Shown piece after piece: positions 17,989 through 28,400 of a DNA stretch of 64,000 nt. Origin of the DNA: Persebacter sp965221835. GTDB lineage: Bacteria; Pseudomonadota; Gammaproteobacteria; Tethybacterales; Persebacteraceae. The DNA lies in NCBI GenBank assembly GCA_965221835.1, contig OZ244916.1, positions 620,001-684,000 on the forward strand, given 5' to 3'. Both the position numbers and the translations under genes were made by a program. Each line of letters starts with the position of its first letter. Position 1 is the first letter of the stretch. The notes under the pieces were generated by a model. That model worked only from the letters and a program-made list of their open reading frames with translations, was not told the DNA's origin and made no database searches.

Positions 17989-18860
17989 AAAATAAATTCG
18001 CAACTCCCCCGCCGTAATTTTAATTGTTTGAAAAAATAAATTCGCAACTTTTTCTTTTGCGCAGGCGGCGAATCTTGTTTGCGGGCGAGAATGCAATTCG
18101 TCCGCGATTTTAATTGTTTGAAAAAATAAATTCGCAACTTTTCCTTTTGCGCGAAAACGGCAATTCGTTCGCCGCGATTTTGATTTTAATTATTTAAAAA
18201 ATAAATTCGCAACTCCTCGCCGCGATTTAGTTTATTTACCCGCGCCGTAATTTTAATTGTTTGAAAAAAATAAATTTACAACTTTTTCTTTTGCGCGGAA
18301 ATGGCAGAAATACCGCCGCGATTTTGATTTTTAATTGTTTGAAAAATAAATTCGCAACTCCTCGCCGCGATTTAGTTTATTTACCCGCGCCGTAATTTTA
18401 ATTGTTTGAAAAAATAAATTCGCAACTTTTTCTTTTGCGCGAAAACGGCAATTCGTCCGCCGCGATTTTGATTTTTAATTATCTGAAAAATAAATTCGCA
18501 ACTCCCGTTCTCCCCCGCCGTAATTTTAATTGTTTGAAAAAATAAATTCGCAACTTTTTCTTTTTGCGCGAAAACGGCAATTCGTCCGCCGCGATTTTGA
18601 TTGTTTAGAAAATAAATTCGCAACTTTTTCTTTTGCGGAGACGGCAGAAACTGCCGCGATTTTGATTGTTTGAAAAAATAAATTCGCGACTCCCTCGCCG
18701 CAATTTAGTTTATTTATCCGCGCCGTAATTTTAATTGTTTGAAAAAAATAAATCTGCAACTTTTTCTTTTGCGCGAAAATAGCAATTCGTTCGCCGCGAT
18801 TTTGATTTTTAATTATTTGAAAAAATAAATTCGCAACTCCCCGCCGCGATTTAGTTTATT
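17989..18860. repeat. About thirteen degenerate repeats derived from the trmB 3' end
   Basis: The element GAAAAAATAAATTCGCAACT recurs about every 50-90 bp, usually followed by TTTTCTTTTGCGCG and a remnant of ACGGCAATTCGTCCGCCG. The fullest copy (about 18041-18110) matches the last coding bases of trmB (about 18884-18950) with only a few differences. The array therefore looks like serial duplications of the trmB terminus with internal deletions. Open frames here are repeat read-through. It lies between two convergent genes. Confidence 0.8.
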
Positions 18861-19528
18861 TACCCGCGCCGCAAATAAACAAAATCCGCAACTTTTTCTT
18901 TTGCGCGGGCGGCGAATCTCGTTTGCGGGCGAGACGGCAATTCGTCCGCCGATACCGCCGCAAACTGCGAAGCGGCGGCAAAACAATCGCGGATTTGCGT
19001 TGCATAATTCGCACTGTCGGTTGCGATATGCACGAAACCGCCGGGGGCAATTTTTTGCGCGAGAAGCGCGACAAATGCGGCGTTAATCAAACGCCGTTTA
19101 TGATGTCGTTTTTTCGGCCACGGGTCGGGAAAATAAATGCGCGCGATTTCCGCACCGCCGTCCGCAATCATTTCGCGCAAAATCGCGCGCGCATCCGCGC
19201 AAATAACGCGGACATTTTGCAACTCCGCCGCCGCAATTTTATTGCAAATCGCACCCAACGCAGGCGGATACACTTCCGCAACCAAATAGTTAAATTCGGG
19301 AACAACGCGCGCAAAATGAATCGCCGCTTCGCCATAACCGCCGCCAATTTCCAAAACCAACGGCGCACGCCGCCCGAAAACAAAATCCCATTCACACGCA
19401 CCGAAAGTTAACCCATAACGCGGCAACAATTCTTTTAACGCACGGCGTTGCCCAACAGTAATCCGCCCGCCACGCGAAGCGAACGTCCTGCATTCATTTA
19501 CATCAGAAGACACAAAAACAGAAACCAT
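18860..19528 (-). CDS. trmB: tRNA (guanine-N7-)-methyltransferase
   Basis: A 222-residue SAM-dependent enzyme making m7G46 in tRNA. Motif I appears as LVLEIGGGYGEA, and the family hallmark IYFPDPWPKKRHHKRR follows. The last ~20 codons lie in sequence repeated throughout the adjacent intergenic array. The promoter TATAAT ends ten bases before the ATG. Confidence 0.94.
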   Translation of the reverse strand: MVSVFVSSDVNECRTFASRGGRITVGQRRALKELLPRYGLTFGACEWDFVFGRRAPLVLEIGGGYGEAAIHFARVVPEFNYLVAEVYPPALGAICNKIAAAELQNVRVICADARAILREMIADGGAEIARIYFPDPWPKKRHHKRRLINAAFVALLAQKIAPGGFVHIATDSANYATQIRDCFAAASQFAAVSADELPSRPQTRFAARAKEKVADFVYLRRG

Positions 19529-19538
19529 TTATCACAAA

Positions 19539-19544
19539 ATTATA
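19539..19544 (-). promoter_or_regulatory. TATAAT -10 box of trmB
   Basis: Minus-strand TATAAT with ten bases to the trmB ATG, giving a leader of about 3-4 bases at most. No Shine-Dalgarno. Confidence 0.5.
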
Positions 19545-19641
19545 CCCCACCCCCCAAAATTTAACAACCGCGAAAATGTTATAATGCCGTACGATGCGGG
19601 AAAGGGCTTTTCCGCCGAATTTATATCCGAAAGGAGATTCC

Positions 19642-20475
19642 ATGAAAGAGAAAATCAATGACGCTTTGCTTGATGCTTGCAAAGGACGGCTTTTAGAAAA
19701 AGTCAATCGGTGCCTTTCTAATGGCGCCGACCCGAATACGGCGGGGGCTTTGCAGACGGCAGTTAACGGTCGCCCCGAAATTGTCGAAGCATTGTTGTTG
19801 GCGGGTGCGAATCCGAACGCGGTAACGAGTAGCCGCCCAAATTCTGTTGTCAATGCCGAAGGATATTGGTTTTCGACGGCTGGCGAGACGATTCTGATGG
19901 CGGCAATATCCAGCTTCTTCATCGTGCAACCGCCTTTTGAGCATGGAGGTCCATGGGTAAGTCCCGAAATGGTACGAACCGGAGAGCAACCCAGAATTAT
20001 CGAAATGCTGTTGTCGGCGGGAGCAAATCCGAATGCGGCGACAGAGAACGGCGGAACGGCTTTGATGATGGCGGTGCATCCATCTCGCTGGATGCATGGA
20101 ATTTCGTGTACGAGTGCGCGGGACTTGGATTACGACAATATTCAATTTGTGAAGTTATTGTTGTCGGCGGGTGCGAATCCGAATGCGGCGACAGAGAACG
20201 GCGGAACGGCTTTAATGACGGCGGCAAACGCCGGACATGCCGAAGTCGTTAAATTGTTGCTATCGGCGGGTGCAGATCCGAATGCGACGATGAATGGTCA
20301 GACGATTCTGATGCAGACGGCAGGTGCAGGGCATGCCGAAGTTGTTCGTTTGTTGTTGTCGGCGGGGGCAAAGCCGGATGCGGTTGATGACGAATGGAAT
20401 ACCGCTTTGGATATTGCCAAAGAAAGAGGGCATTCCGAAATCGTCCGCATTTTGGAAGAAGCGGGAGCGGAGTAA
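19642..20475 (+). CDS. Ankyrin repeat protein
   Basis: A 277-residue protein with about six to seven ankyrin repeats; the repeating core is VKLLLSAGANPNAATENGG-TALM. Two of the units (about 20010-20070 and 20155-20215) are nearly identical at DNA level, suggesting recent duplication. No signal peptide is seen. The start is the ATG at 19642, preceded by a clear AAGGAG five bases upstream, unlike most housekeeping genes here. Such proteins mediate protein-protein contacts and in symbionts can be effectors; a target cannot be inferred. It is followed 14 bp later by another gene with a Shine-Dalgarno site. Confidence 0.9.
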   Translation: MKEKINDALLDACKGRLLEKVNRCLSNGADPNTAGALQTAVNGRPEIVEALLLAGANPNAVTSSRPNSVVNAEGYWFSTAGETILMAAISSFFIVQPPFEHGGPWVSPEMVRTGEQPRIIEMLLSAGANPNAATENGGTALMMAVHPSRWMHGISCTSARDLDYDNIQFVKLLLSAGANPNAATENGGTALMTAANAGHAEVVKLLLSAGADPNATMNGQTILMQTAGAGHAEVVRLLLSAGAKPDAVDDEWNTALDIAKERGHSEIVRILEEAGAE

Positions 20476-20489
20476 AAAAGGAGAACGCG

Positions 20490-21170
20490 ATGACAAAAGA
20501 AAAAATTAAAATTGATTCCAATATCGTTCGCTTCGGTAAGGACGGGTATATTTCTCTGGATGATTTTCCGAATCGGTTTAGTGCCGCCGTAAAAAAATTT
20601 GACGACAGCGTAAAAGACGCGAATTGCCACACCCGTCGATTGGAGCAAGAGGGCGCGCGGTTGACGAAATCCGCTATGTTGCAAAACAAATCTTTCGACA
20701 AGGCGGAAATTTCCCAATTCCTTGACCGCGTGATTCGTTGGGGCGGTTCGATGGGGAACAAGATTTTTTGGATGATTGATACCCAATATAAATCCAGAGA
20801 GCAGATTATTAAATCCATTCCCGTAGCGGCGCGTTTTTTGAATGAAGGGGAATTTCAAGAAGCGATAAATGAAATCATATTGCCGAAACCGTGCGGTCTG
20901 GGTGTTTCTTTCGGTTCCAAAATTTTGCGGATGTTGAATCCCGAAAAAGTCGGCGTGTATGACAAAGTTTTGGCGGAAGGATTAGCGAATTCCAAATCCG
21001 CCGCACCGTCTATTAGCCGATGGATAAATTTTTGCGATGACTGTGCGACAGTGGCGGCGGAGTTGAAGAAACGCGGTATTAAAAATCCAGAACGAAAAAA
21101 CGGAAAATGGTTTGTCGCCGATGTGGAGGTGGTCATTTTCGGACATTATTGGAAATCGGACAAATCGTAG
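20490..21170 (+). CDS. Hypothetical protein, 226 residues
   Basis: Not recognised with confidence. A soluble, basic protein; the part GSKILRMLNPEKVGVYDKVL resembles the segment in helix-hairpin-helix/DNA-glycosylase-like and abortive-infection proteins where a helix precedes NP(x)xxPixD. The start is the ATG at 20490 with AAGGAG seven bases upstream. It lies 14 bp downstream of the ankyrin gene and is probably co-transcribed. Both genes have lower GC and more AT-rich codons than their neighbours, suggesting acquisition as a unit. Confidence 0.75.
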   Translation: MTKEKIKIDSNIVRFGKDGYISLDDFPNRFSAAVKKFDDSVKDANCHTRRLEQEGARLTKSAMLQNKSFDKAEISQFLDRVIRWGGSMGNKIFWMIDTQYKSREQIIKSIPVAARFLNEGEFQEAINEIILPKPCGLGVSFGSKILRMLNPEKVGVYDKVLAEGLANSKSAAPSISRWINFCDDCATVAAELKKRGIKNPERKNGKWFVADVEVVIFGHYWKSDKS

Positions 21171-21185
21171 TTGTTGAAAAAATCG

Positions 21186-21270
21186 GCGGAGATTCCGGCT
21201 TTCGCCGGAATGACGAATTCTTTTTTTTGCGGGAATGAAATCGGCGAAGATTCCCGCGTTCGCCGGAATG
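21186..21270. repeat. Two degenerate ATTCC-palindrome repeats; possible terminator
   Basis: An ATTCCGGC-TTTC-GCCGGAAT hairpin near 21191-21210 is followed after nine bases by seven T, which could end transcription of the gene before it. A second half-palindrome (GATTCCCGCGTTCGCCGGAAT-like) follows at about 21249-21269. Confidence 0.5.
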
Positions 21271-21299
21271 GAGTTGTTGTTTTTGCCGCCGAAAAATTT

Positions 21300-22088
21300 T
21301 TACGCCGCGCCGATAATGCCGCGAGTTGGTGAAGACGGCGATGCATTGCCGGGTTGCATTAATCCGGCGAGATGTGCTTCGCGTCCCGCCCGGACTGCAT
21401 CGCGCATTGCCGCCGCCATTCGCGGGGGATCGCCCGATTCGGCAATCGCGGTATTTGTCAAAACGCCATCGCATCCCATTTCCATCGCTTTCGCCGCATC
21501 GGACGGCGCACCGACTCCGGCGTCGACAATCACCGGCACTTTTGCGTTGCGGAGTATCACGCGCAAGTTATGCGGATTCAAAATTCCCATTCCGGAACCG
21601 ATGAGAGACGCCAGCGGCATAATCGCTGTGCAACCGATTTCTTCCAACTCGCGGGCGGCAACCGGGTCGTCGCTGGTATATGCCATCACCGCGAATCCGT
21701 CCGCGACAAGTTCGCGCGCCGCCGCTATCGTTTGCACGATGTCCGGAAATAGCGTTTCGCGGTCGCCTAATACTTCCAGTTTGACGAGGTTTGCGCCGTC
21801 CAACAATTCGCGGGCGAGACGCAAAGTGCGCACCGCCGATTCCGCATCGTAGCAGCCGGCGGTATTCGGCAAAATCGTATATTTTTCGGGCGGCAGCGCA
21901 TCCAATAAAGACGGCGCATTTTCTTCTTGTCCGAGATTTGTCCGCCGCACCGCCGCGGTGATAATTTGCGCGGCGGACATTTCGGCGGCGCGGCGCGTTT
22001 CGTCAAAATCGCGATATTTTCCGGTGCCGATAAGCAGGCGCGAAGAAAAAACGCGCCCGCCGAGAATGAGCGAATCGTCCGCCATCAT
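21300..22088 (-). CDS. thiG: Thiazole synthase
   Basis: A 262-residue TIM-barrel enzyme that builds the thiazole phosphate of thiamine from DXP, dehydroglycine and ThiS thiocarboxylate. The conserved start (LILGGRVFSSRLLIGTGKY), the VKLEVLGD segment and C-terminal GVGAPSDAAKAMEMGCDGVLTN-type phosphate loop (shown partly here as VDAGVGAPSDAA) are intact. It overlaps thiS by the ATGA motif. Confidence 0.95.
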   Translation of the reverse strand: MMADDSLILGGRVFSSRLLIGTGKYRDFDETRRAAEMSAAQIITAAVRRTNLGQEENAPSLLDALPPEKYTILPNTAGCYDAESAVRTLRLARELLDGANLVKLEVLGDRETLFPDIVQTIAAARELVADGFAVMAYTSDDPVAARELEEIGCTAIMPLASLIGSGMGILNPHNLRVILRNAKVPVIVDAGVGAPSDAAKAMEMGCDGVLTNTAIAESGDPPRMAAAMRDAVRAGREAHLAGLMQPGNASPSSPTRGIIGAA

Positions 22089-22285
22089 CCGCCGCCCACC
22101 GCGCCGACAATTTCCAAAATATCGCCGTCCGCCAAAGATTCGGAATCGTGCATACTGCGCGGGACGACTGCGCCATTTTTTTCCACGGCGATTTTGCGTC
22201 CGCGCAAATTCATTTCCGCCAGCAATCCGGCGACGGTATGCGCCCCCGTTTCTTTGATTTCTCCGTTAATTGTGCATAACGCCAT
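22085..22285 (-). CDS. thiS: Sulfur carrier protein ThiS
   Basis: A 66-residue ubiquitin-fold protein ending in Gly-Gly-Gly, of which the terminal Gly is adenylated and thiocarboxylated for thiazole synthesis. The start is the ATG at 22285, eight bases after GGAG; the open frame extends upstream through tRNA-Gly and is not real. Promoter TATAAT on the minus strand at 22316-22321. The partner thiF and thiC are not in the window. Confidence 0.9.
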   Translation of the reverse strand: MALCTINGEIKETGAHTVAGLLAEMNLRGRKIAVEKNGAVVPRSMHDSESLADGDILEIVGAVGGG

Positions 22286-22303
22286 TTCGCGGTCTCCATA
22301 AGA

Positions 22304-22321
22304 TATAATTCCGTTATTATA
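22304..22321. promoter_or_regulatory. Divergent -10 boxes for tRNA-Gly and thiS-thiG
   Basis: Plus-strand TATAAT at 22304-22309 precedes tRNA-Gly; minus-strand TATAAT at 22321 to 22316 faces thiS. The two overlap in a symmetric AT-rich core. Confidence 0.5.
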
Positions 22322-22330
22322 TCTTTTTCG

Positions 22331-22401
22331 GCGGGTGTAGTTCAATGGCAGAACATCATCTTCCCAAGTTGACGACGAGGGTTCGATTCCCTTCACCCGC
22401 T
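22331..22401 (+). tRNA. tRNA-Gly (CCC)
   Basis: Cloverleaf: acceptor GCGGGTG/CACCCGC, D stem GTTC/GAAC, anticodon loop TTCCCAA (CCC at 22363-22365), T stem GAGGG/CCCTT with loop TTCGATT. The anticodon stem TCATC/GTTGA has one internal U-U mismatch. Bases CC follow the discriminator but the next is G, so CCA is added after transcription. Closely resembles E. coli tRNA-Gly(CCC). Confidence 0.92.
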
Positions 22402-22476
22402 CCGCCGCATTTTTCGCCATTTTCGGTTTTTCTCTTTCTTTCGCGGAAATCTCGTGTTTTTCCGCCGCCGCCGTTT

Positions 22477-25400
22477 TTAGAATCGCCGGACGGCTTCTAG
22501 GCGGAATGTGGCGTTGTTGCCGAATTCGTTGAATTGGCGCCATTCAAATCCGGCGGAGGGGCGGATTGTCCAGCGGTTATACAACAATACGCCTTCCAAA
22601 TTCAACGCGCTTTCGCTGTCTGTTTCTTCCGTTTCTACCGATGCATGAAAACGATAAGTCGGCGACAAACTCCACAAGTTGCCCCGCAAATCCGCCGACA
22701 ACGATAAATCATAATCCGCCGTCTCGCCCCGCACCGATTCGGAAAACGCCGCCGTCCAAAAATCGCCGTCATAACGCGCACCCGATGCGTAATAAAACTC
22801 CCCGAATTCGCCATTCGTGCTTGTCTGTCTCGCCGTCCAATGCAAATTCCAGTCCGCTATCACATACTCCGCCCGTCCGCCGACATTCGCCGAATAACCG
22901 TTGTCGTTCGTGATGGAATAACCAAAATTCGGCGCAAACGAAAACGCATCCGCCCCCGCATCGCCCGCACTCAAATAATGCACAAACGCAATAACGCCCA
23001 ATACGCCGCCGAATACGCCCGTGAATTTCGCCAAATCTTCCGCATTGCCCGATGCACCTCCGCCGCCGATAAGCCGCACAAAACGCGGCACCAATACGCC
23101 GTTGTCGTAAATGTCATTGACGCCCGCCCGCACCGCAACAACCAATCGGCGGTCGCCCGGATCCGTCGTCACATCTTCCGGTGTCGGAAAACCGGCGGGG
23201 GCTTCCGGAAATCCGTCGTTGCCGAATAACTCGTCTATATTGCAATTCGGAATACCGGAAATGTCGGGCGTATAACCCGCCTTGTCCGCATCCGTCAAAC
23301 CGGCGGAGTTGCGGGTAAGGCAACCGTTCGCCGTGTCGCCGTTGTTTTCAAATTGTTGCGATGTCGCTTCGCGGGCGGCAACAGCGGGCGGGACAGAATC
23401 ATCCCGTCTTACCGGAATAATGCAATATTCCGCAGCGTTTCCGCGTTCCGGAGTCGTCGCCGTCGTCACGGTCTGAACCGCATAACCCGTATTCCAGCCC
23501 GCATCTTCGCATTCGGCAACGCTATACACATTCGCTATCAGCGGCGCAATTTGTTCTGTATCCAAAAATACCCGCGGGGCGAGACAAACGCCGCCGCCGA
23601 CCGAACGCGAATCAAATACTTCATTCGCCGCTTCGCAATCGCGCGATTCGCGCAAACGACAATTGCCGGTGTCCGGTAAACCGTCTTCAAAAACCGGTCG
23701 GGCGGACGGGCAATGCGATTCTTCCGTTGCGATTTCGCACATTCCGCTTTCCGGATTCAAATACGGCAACATCGGGTCGGCGGCGCAATCATCCGCCCGC
23801 CGTTCGCGGCAGTTGTCCACAGCGGCGGAATCGGCGGGGTCGTAAATCGGGCGCGATTCTTGTGTCGGGCGCAAATTGTCTTGTATTTCGCATTCGGCAT
23901 CGTTGTTCGGCAAGCGACATTGAATCGTATCGGCGGGTAAAGTATTGTCAAAAATCGCATCGTTTGCCGAATCTACGCATTCGTCATTGGTTCGCGGGGT
24001 GCGGCAGTTGCCGCTTTCCGTCAAACCGTTTTCGTATATCGGGAATGCAGTCGTCAAACATTCATCCATATTATTCGCCGGACGACATGCGCCATCGGCA
24101 AAAATCGGCAACATCGGATCAATACAATCGCCTGTGCGAGTCGGACGACAGTTGCCGATAGAATCGGGATCGCCTTCATCAAAAACCGGGCGGTCGGTCG
24201 GACAACCCGTCACCCGGTCCGCAATTTCGCATGCGCCGTTGTTGTGTTGCGGCATGTTCCGATTCAAAAGATTGCAGTCGTTGTTGCTTTGCGGGGCGCG
24301 ACAATTGCCGGTTGCCGCCGCAGAATCGTCGCTGACATAAATCGGACGGGCGGTCGGACAACCAGATATTGCCGTTGCCGCCTGACATGCGCCGTTGTTT
24401 TCTTGCGGCATCGCCGTGTTGATTTCATCGCATTCATCGTTGCTTTTCGGGGCGCGACATTGTGTTTCGTCATAAAATAAATCATTGCCCGCATTCGGCA
24501 ACATCCCGCATTCGGCGGTGCTTGCCGGCAGTCGGCAGTTGCCGGTTGCAATCGCATCGGTTGCGTAAAACGGGCGGGAATCCGGACACTCGGCAAAACT
24601 ACTCGCCGCAACGCAACTACTGCCATCGTAAAACGGCATCGCTTCATCCGCCCTGTTGCATTCGCCGCTGTTATTCGGGTCGCGACATTGAATCGTATCG
24701 GCGGGTAAAGTATTGTCAAAAATCGGCGGATTCATCGAATCTCCACATTCTCTATCGCTTCGCGGTACGCGGCAGTTGCCGGTCTCACTTTCGTCAAAAA
24801 TCGGAAGAATATCCGCCGGACATTCGCCCGGATTTCTCGCCGGTCTGCAAGGCGGATTAGTACTGAGGCTGGCGTCAAAAACCGGTGCGGAATCGGCACA
24901 ATCATTCGGGCGGCGGGCGCGACAATTGCCGGTTGTTTGCGCTTCGTTCATGGGGTCGTTGGGGTCATAAACCGGGCGGGCGGTGTTTAGACATTCGCCC
25001 GGTCCTTCCGCCGGACGACATTCGCCGCTATCACCCAAAAACGGAGTCGCCGGCAAGTCGGTGCAATCCGTTTGTTCGCGCAATCTGCAATCGCCTTCCG
25101 CATCCGCAGTTTCGTCATGCATCCGATTGCTGCCGATTTGTCCGCATTCGGTCTGATTCGCCGGCACACGGCAGTTGCCGGTCGCAGTCGCATCGGTTGC
25201 GTGATGAAACGGGCGGGAAACCGGACATTCGGAATGTTGTGCCGCCGCACGACAAATGTTGTTCTCCAAAAACGGCAGCATCATCGCACTCAATGTATCG
25301 CATTCGGCGTTGTTTGTCGGGGCGCGACAGTTGCCGGGATTGCCGGTTTCATAAAACGCGCGGTCGGTCGGACACCCCGCATGGCTTGTCGCCGCTTCGC

Positions 25401-28400
25401 AGTTGCCGCCGGTCAGTTGCGGCATATTCATATTTATTTCATCGCATTCGTCGTTGCTTGTCGGGGCGCGACATTGGACAGCACCGCTTAAAGTATTGTC
25501 AAAATAATCTCCCGCATCCGGTGCGCGTACGCATTCGGCGTTGTCTCTCGGGGCGCGACATTTGATGCTGTCGGTCAAAGTCGCATCGTAAATCGGTGTG
25601 TCAGTGGAGTCGGCACGACAATCGCTATCGTCCAACGGCAAGCGGCAGTTGCCGATTGAGTCGGCATGCAATGTGTCATAAATCGGGCGGTCGGTCGTGC
25701 GACAATCCGCCATATTCCTCGCCGGCATACATTCGCCACTGACAAAAATCGGATTATTTTGATCATCGCAGTCGTCTGGTAAACGAACGCGACAGCCGCC
25801 GATGGACATTGCATGGTCGGGGTCAAATCGCGGGCGGGCGGTCGGACAACCGGCGTTATTTGATGCCGCAACGCAAATGTTACCGTTCAATCTCGTCATC
25901 GTATTATCCAACATATCGCATTCGTCGTTGCTTGTCGGGGCACGACAATTGCCGGTTGCAGATGCAGAACCATCGCTGACATAAAACGCACGGTCGGTCG
26001 GACAACCCGCCGCACTTGTTGCAGCAACGCATGCACCGCCGGTCAGTTGCGGAGTCGCCATGTCTATATCACTGCAATCATCGTTGTCGGCGGGGGCACG
26101 ACATTTGAGGGCATCGGTTATCGTATTGTCATAATAAATTCCCGTGCCGCTTTTCGCATCGGCACATTCGGCATGATTGTTCGGCACACGACAATTGCCG
26201 GTATTCGCCGCACCCGTTTCATCATAAAACGGGCGTTCATCCGGACATTCATTCACATTCATTGCCGCACGACAAGGCGGATCATCGCTTTCGCTGCTTA
26301 CGAAATACGGCGTATAACCGCTATTCACAGCCGCACTCCATACTCTACAATCGTTGTTGTTTGTCGGGGCACGGCAGTTGTCGCCTTCGTTTGTATCGTA
26401 AAATATCTCGTTCTGACTGGCCGGGATAGCCGAGTTATAGTTGGGACCGAAATCATCGCATTCGGCGTGACTGTTCGGAAAACGGCAACCGTCCTCCTCG
26501 CCGCTATCCGCAATCGGTTCCACATCCGTATCAGATTGGCGACATTCTTCGTTTGAGTTCGGCACACGACAACTGCCATCGTCGGCGGCAACCGGCATTT
26601 TTTCATTCAGATCTTCGCATTGGGCGTTGTTTGTTGCCGCCCGACATTCGCCCGCCATGTAAATCGGTCTCGTCATGCCGACATTGTCTAAACAATCTTG
26701 CGTGCCTGTCGCCATGCGGCAGTTGCCGGTATTTGTCAAAGAACCGTCGCTGACATAAACCGGACGGGCTGTCGGACATTCGGAAGTTTGCGTTGCCGCT
26801 TGACATTCGCCGCCGGTAGTCAAAAACGGGCGTTCCATTCCGCTTAATATATCGCAATCATCGTTGTTTTCCGGGGCACGACAATTGCCGGTCGCCAATG
26901 CAGAACCGTCGCTAACATAAAACGCACGGTCGGACGGACAACCCGCATGGCTTGTTGCCGCCTGACAATTGCCGGTTGCCGAATTAAATTCCGGCATTGC
27001 CATGTCTATCGTATTGCAATCCTCGTTGCTGGAGGGAGAAATGCAGTTGCCGGTGTCCGCTGCGGAACCGTCGTCAATATAAAATGCGCGATCCATCGGA
27101 CATTCGGAAGGTTGCCTCGCCTCACGACAATTGCCGGTCTCGCCGGGGGCATAAAACGGGCGGGCGGTCGGACAACCCGCCGCACTTGTTGCCGCCTCAC
27201 ATGTGCCGCCGGTCAGTTGCGGAGTCGCCATGTTTATATCGCTGCAATCATCGTTGTCGGCAATGGCACGGCAACTGGTATAAATCCCGTTGGCAATGTC
27301 AATCGCCATATCGGGGTCGTAATATCTTCCCGCATTTCCGTAAATCCCCGAAACGCCCACATCCGGCAAAGACGCACATTCCGCATGACTTTGCGGTACA
27401 CGACATCTGACCGATTCTCTACCATCAAAAATCGGCAGCACCTCTGTCACCGGGGGCGTTGAATCCGGACTGGGATAAATCTGCTGACATTCCGCATCAT
27501 TTAGGGCGTTGCGACAGCTGCCGAGTGCGTTGGGAACATGGATAAACATCCCGAAGTTATCCAAAAATATGCAGTCATTTGCATCTCTCGGCGAACGGCA
27601 GTTGTCAAAATCAGTACCCTGACCATAAATTTGGTCTCCGCCCTGCCTACTACATTCCGCTTGATTATTCGCATAACGGCAGTTGTCCACATGTTGCGAA
27701 CCCGAGTCGTGAAATACCTCAAAGATATTACCGTCATAGTTGGTATCGTGCATTGAACACTCAGCATCGTTGTTCGGCAGACGGCAGTTGCCGGGACCGC
27801 CGCCGTTTTGATAAACAGGACGATTCGGCGGACAACCATCATGGCTTGTTGCCGCTACGCAAGTGGTGCCGTTCCATTCCGGCGTATTCTCATCCATAAG
27901 GTCGCATTGAAGATTGAATTCCCTGTTGGAGACTCCGACACCGCCTCGTGGTATTTCGGGCGCACGGCATTTTATGGTGCCGGTTACATCTTCGTCATAA
28001 ATCGGGCGGGTGTTGTCAAATGCGAAGCATTCTGTGAAATTTTCAGGCGTACGACAATTGCCCGTACCCGCACCATTTTCATAAGTCGGACGGGCATCCG
28101 GACAACCCGCATCGCTCGTTGCGATTTCGCATGCACCATTATCGTGTTGCGGCGTTGCCGGGAATTCGGCGTTGCATTCGTTATTATCCGCCGCCGCCCG
28201 ACAACTGCCATCAGTTTGGCGAATCGGCGTATTCGCACTAACCAAATCCCGACACTCTTCGCTTGTAGCCGCCTGCAAACACTGATTATTCGGCACATCC
28301 GCCACCGGCGTCGTGCCGGAACAAGTCAATACCGGGCGACAACCGCCTTCTGCTGTACGAATTGGCGTTTCGGTGCTAACCAAATTTTCGCATTCGTTAT

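Noticed and set aside
18381..18759. Minus-strand ORFs with FFKQLKLRRG-like peptides
   Set aside because: These only read through the trmB-derived repeats and have no start context or complexity.
19990..20220. Direct repeats in the ankyrin gene as a possible CRISPR or mobile repeat
   Set aside because: They are in frame and match the ankyrin unit length of 33 residues.
22085..22543. A longer ThiS reading that extends upstream
   Set aside because: It would cross tRNA-Gly and the end of the giant gene; the start at 22285 matches ThiS length and has GGAG.
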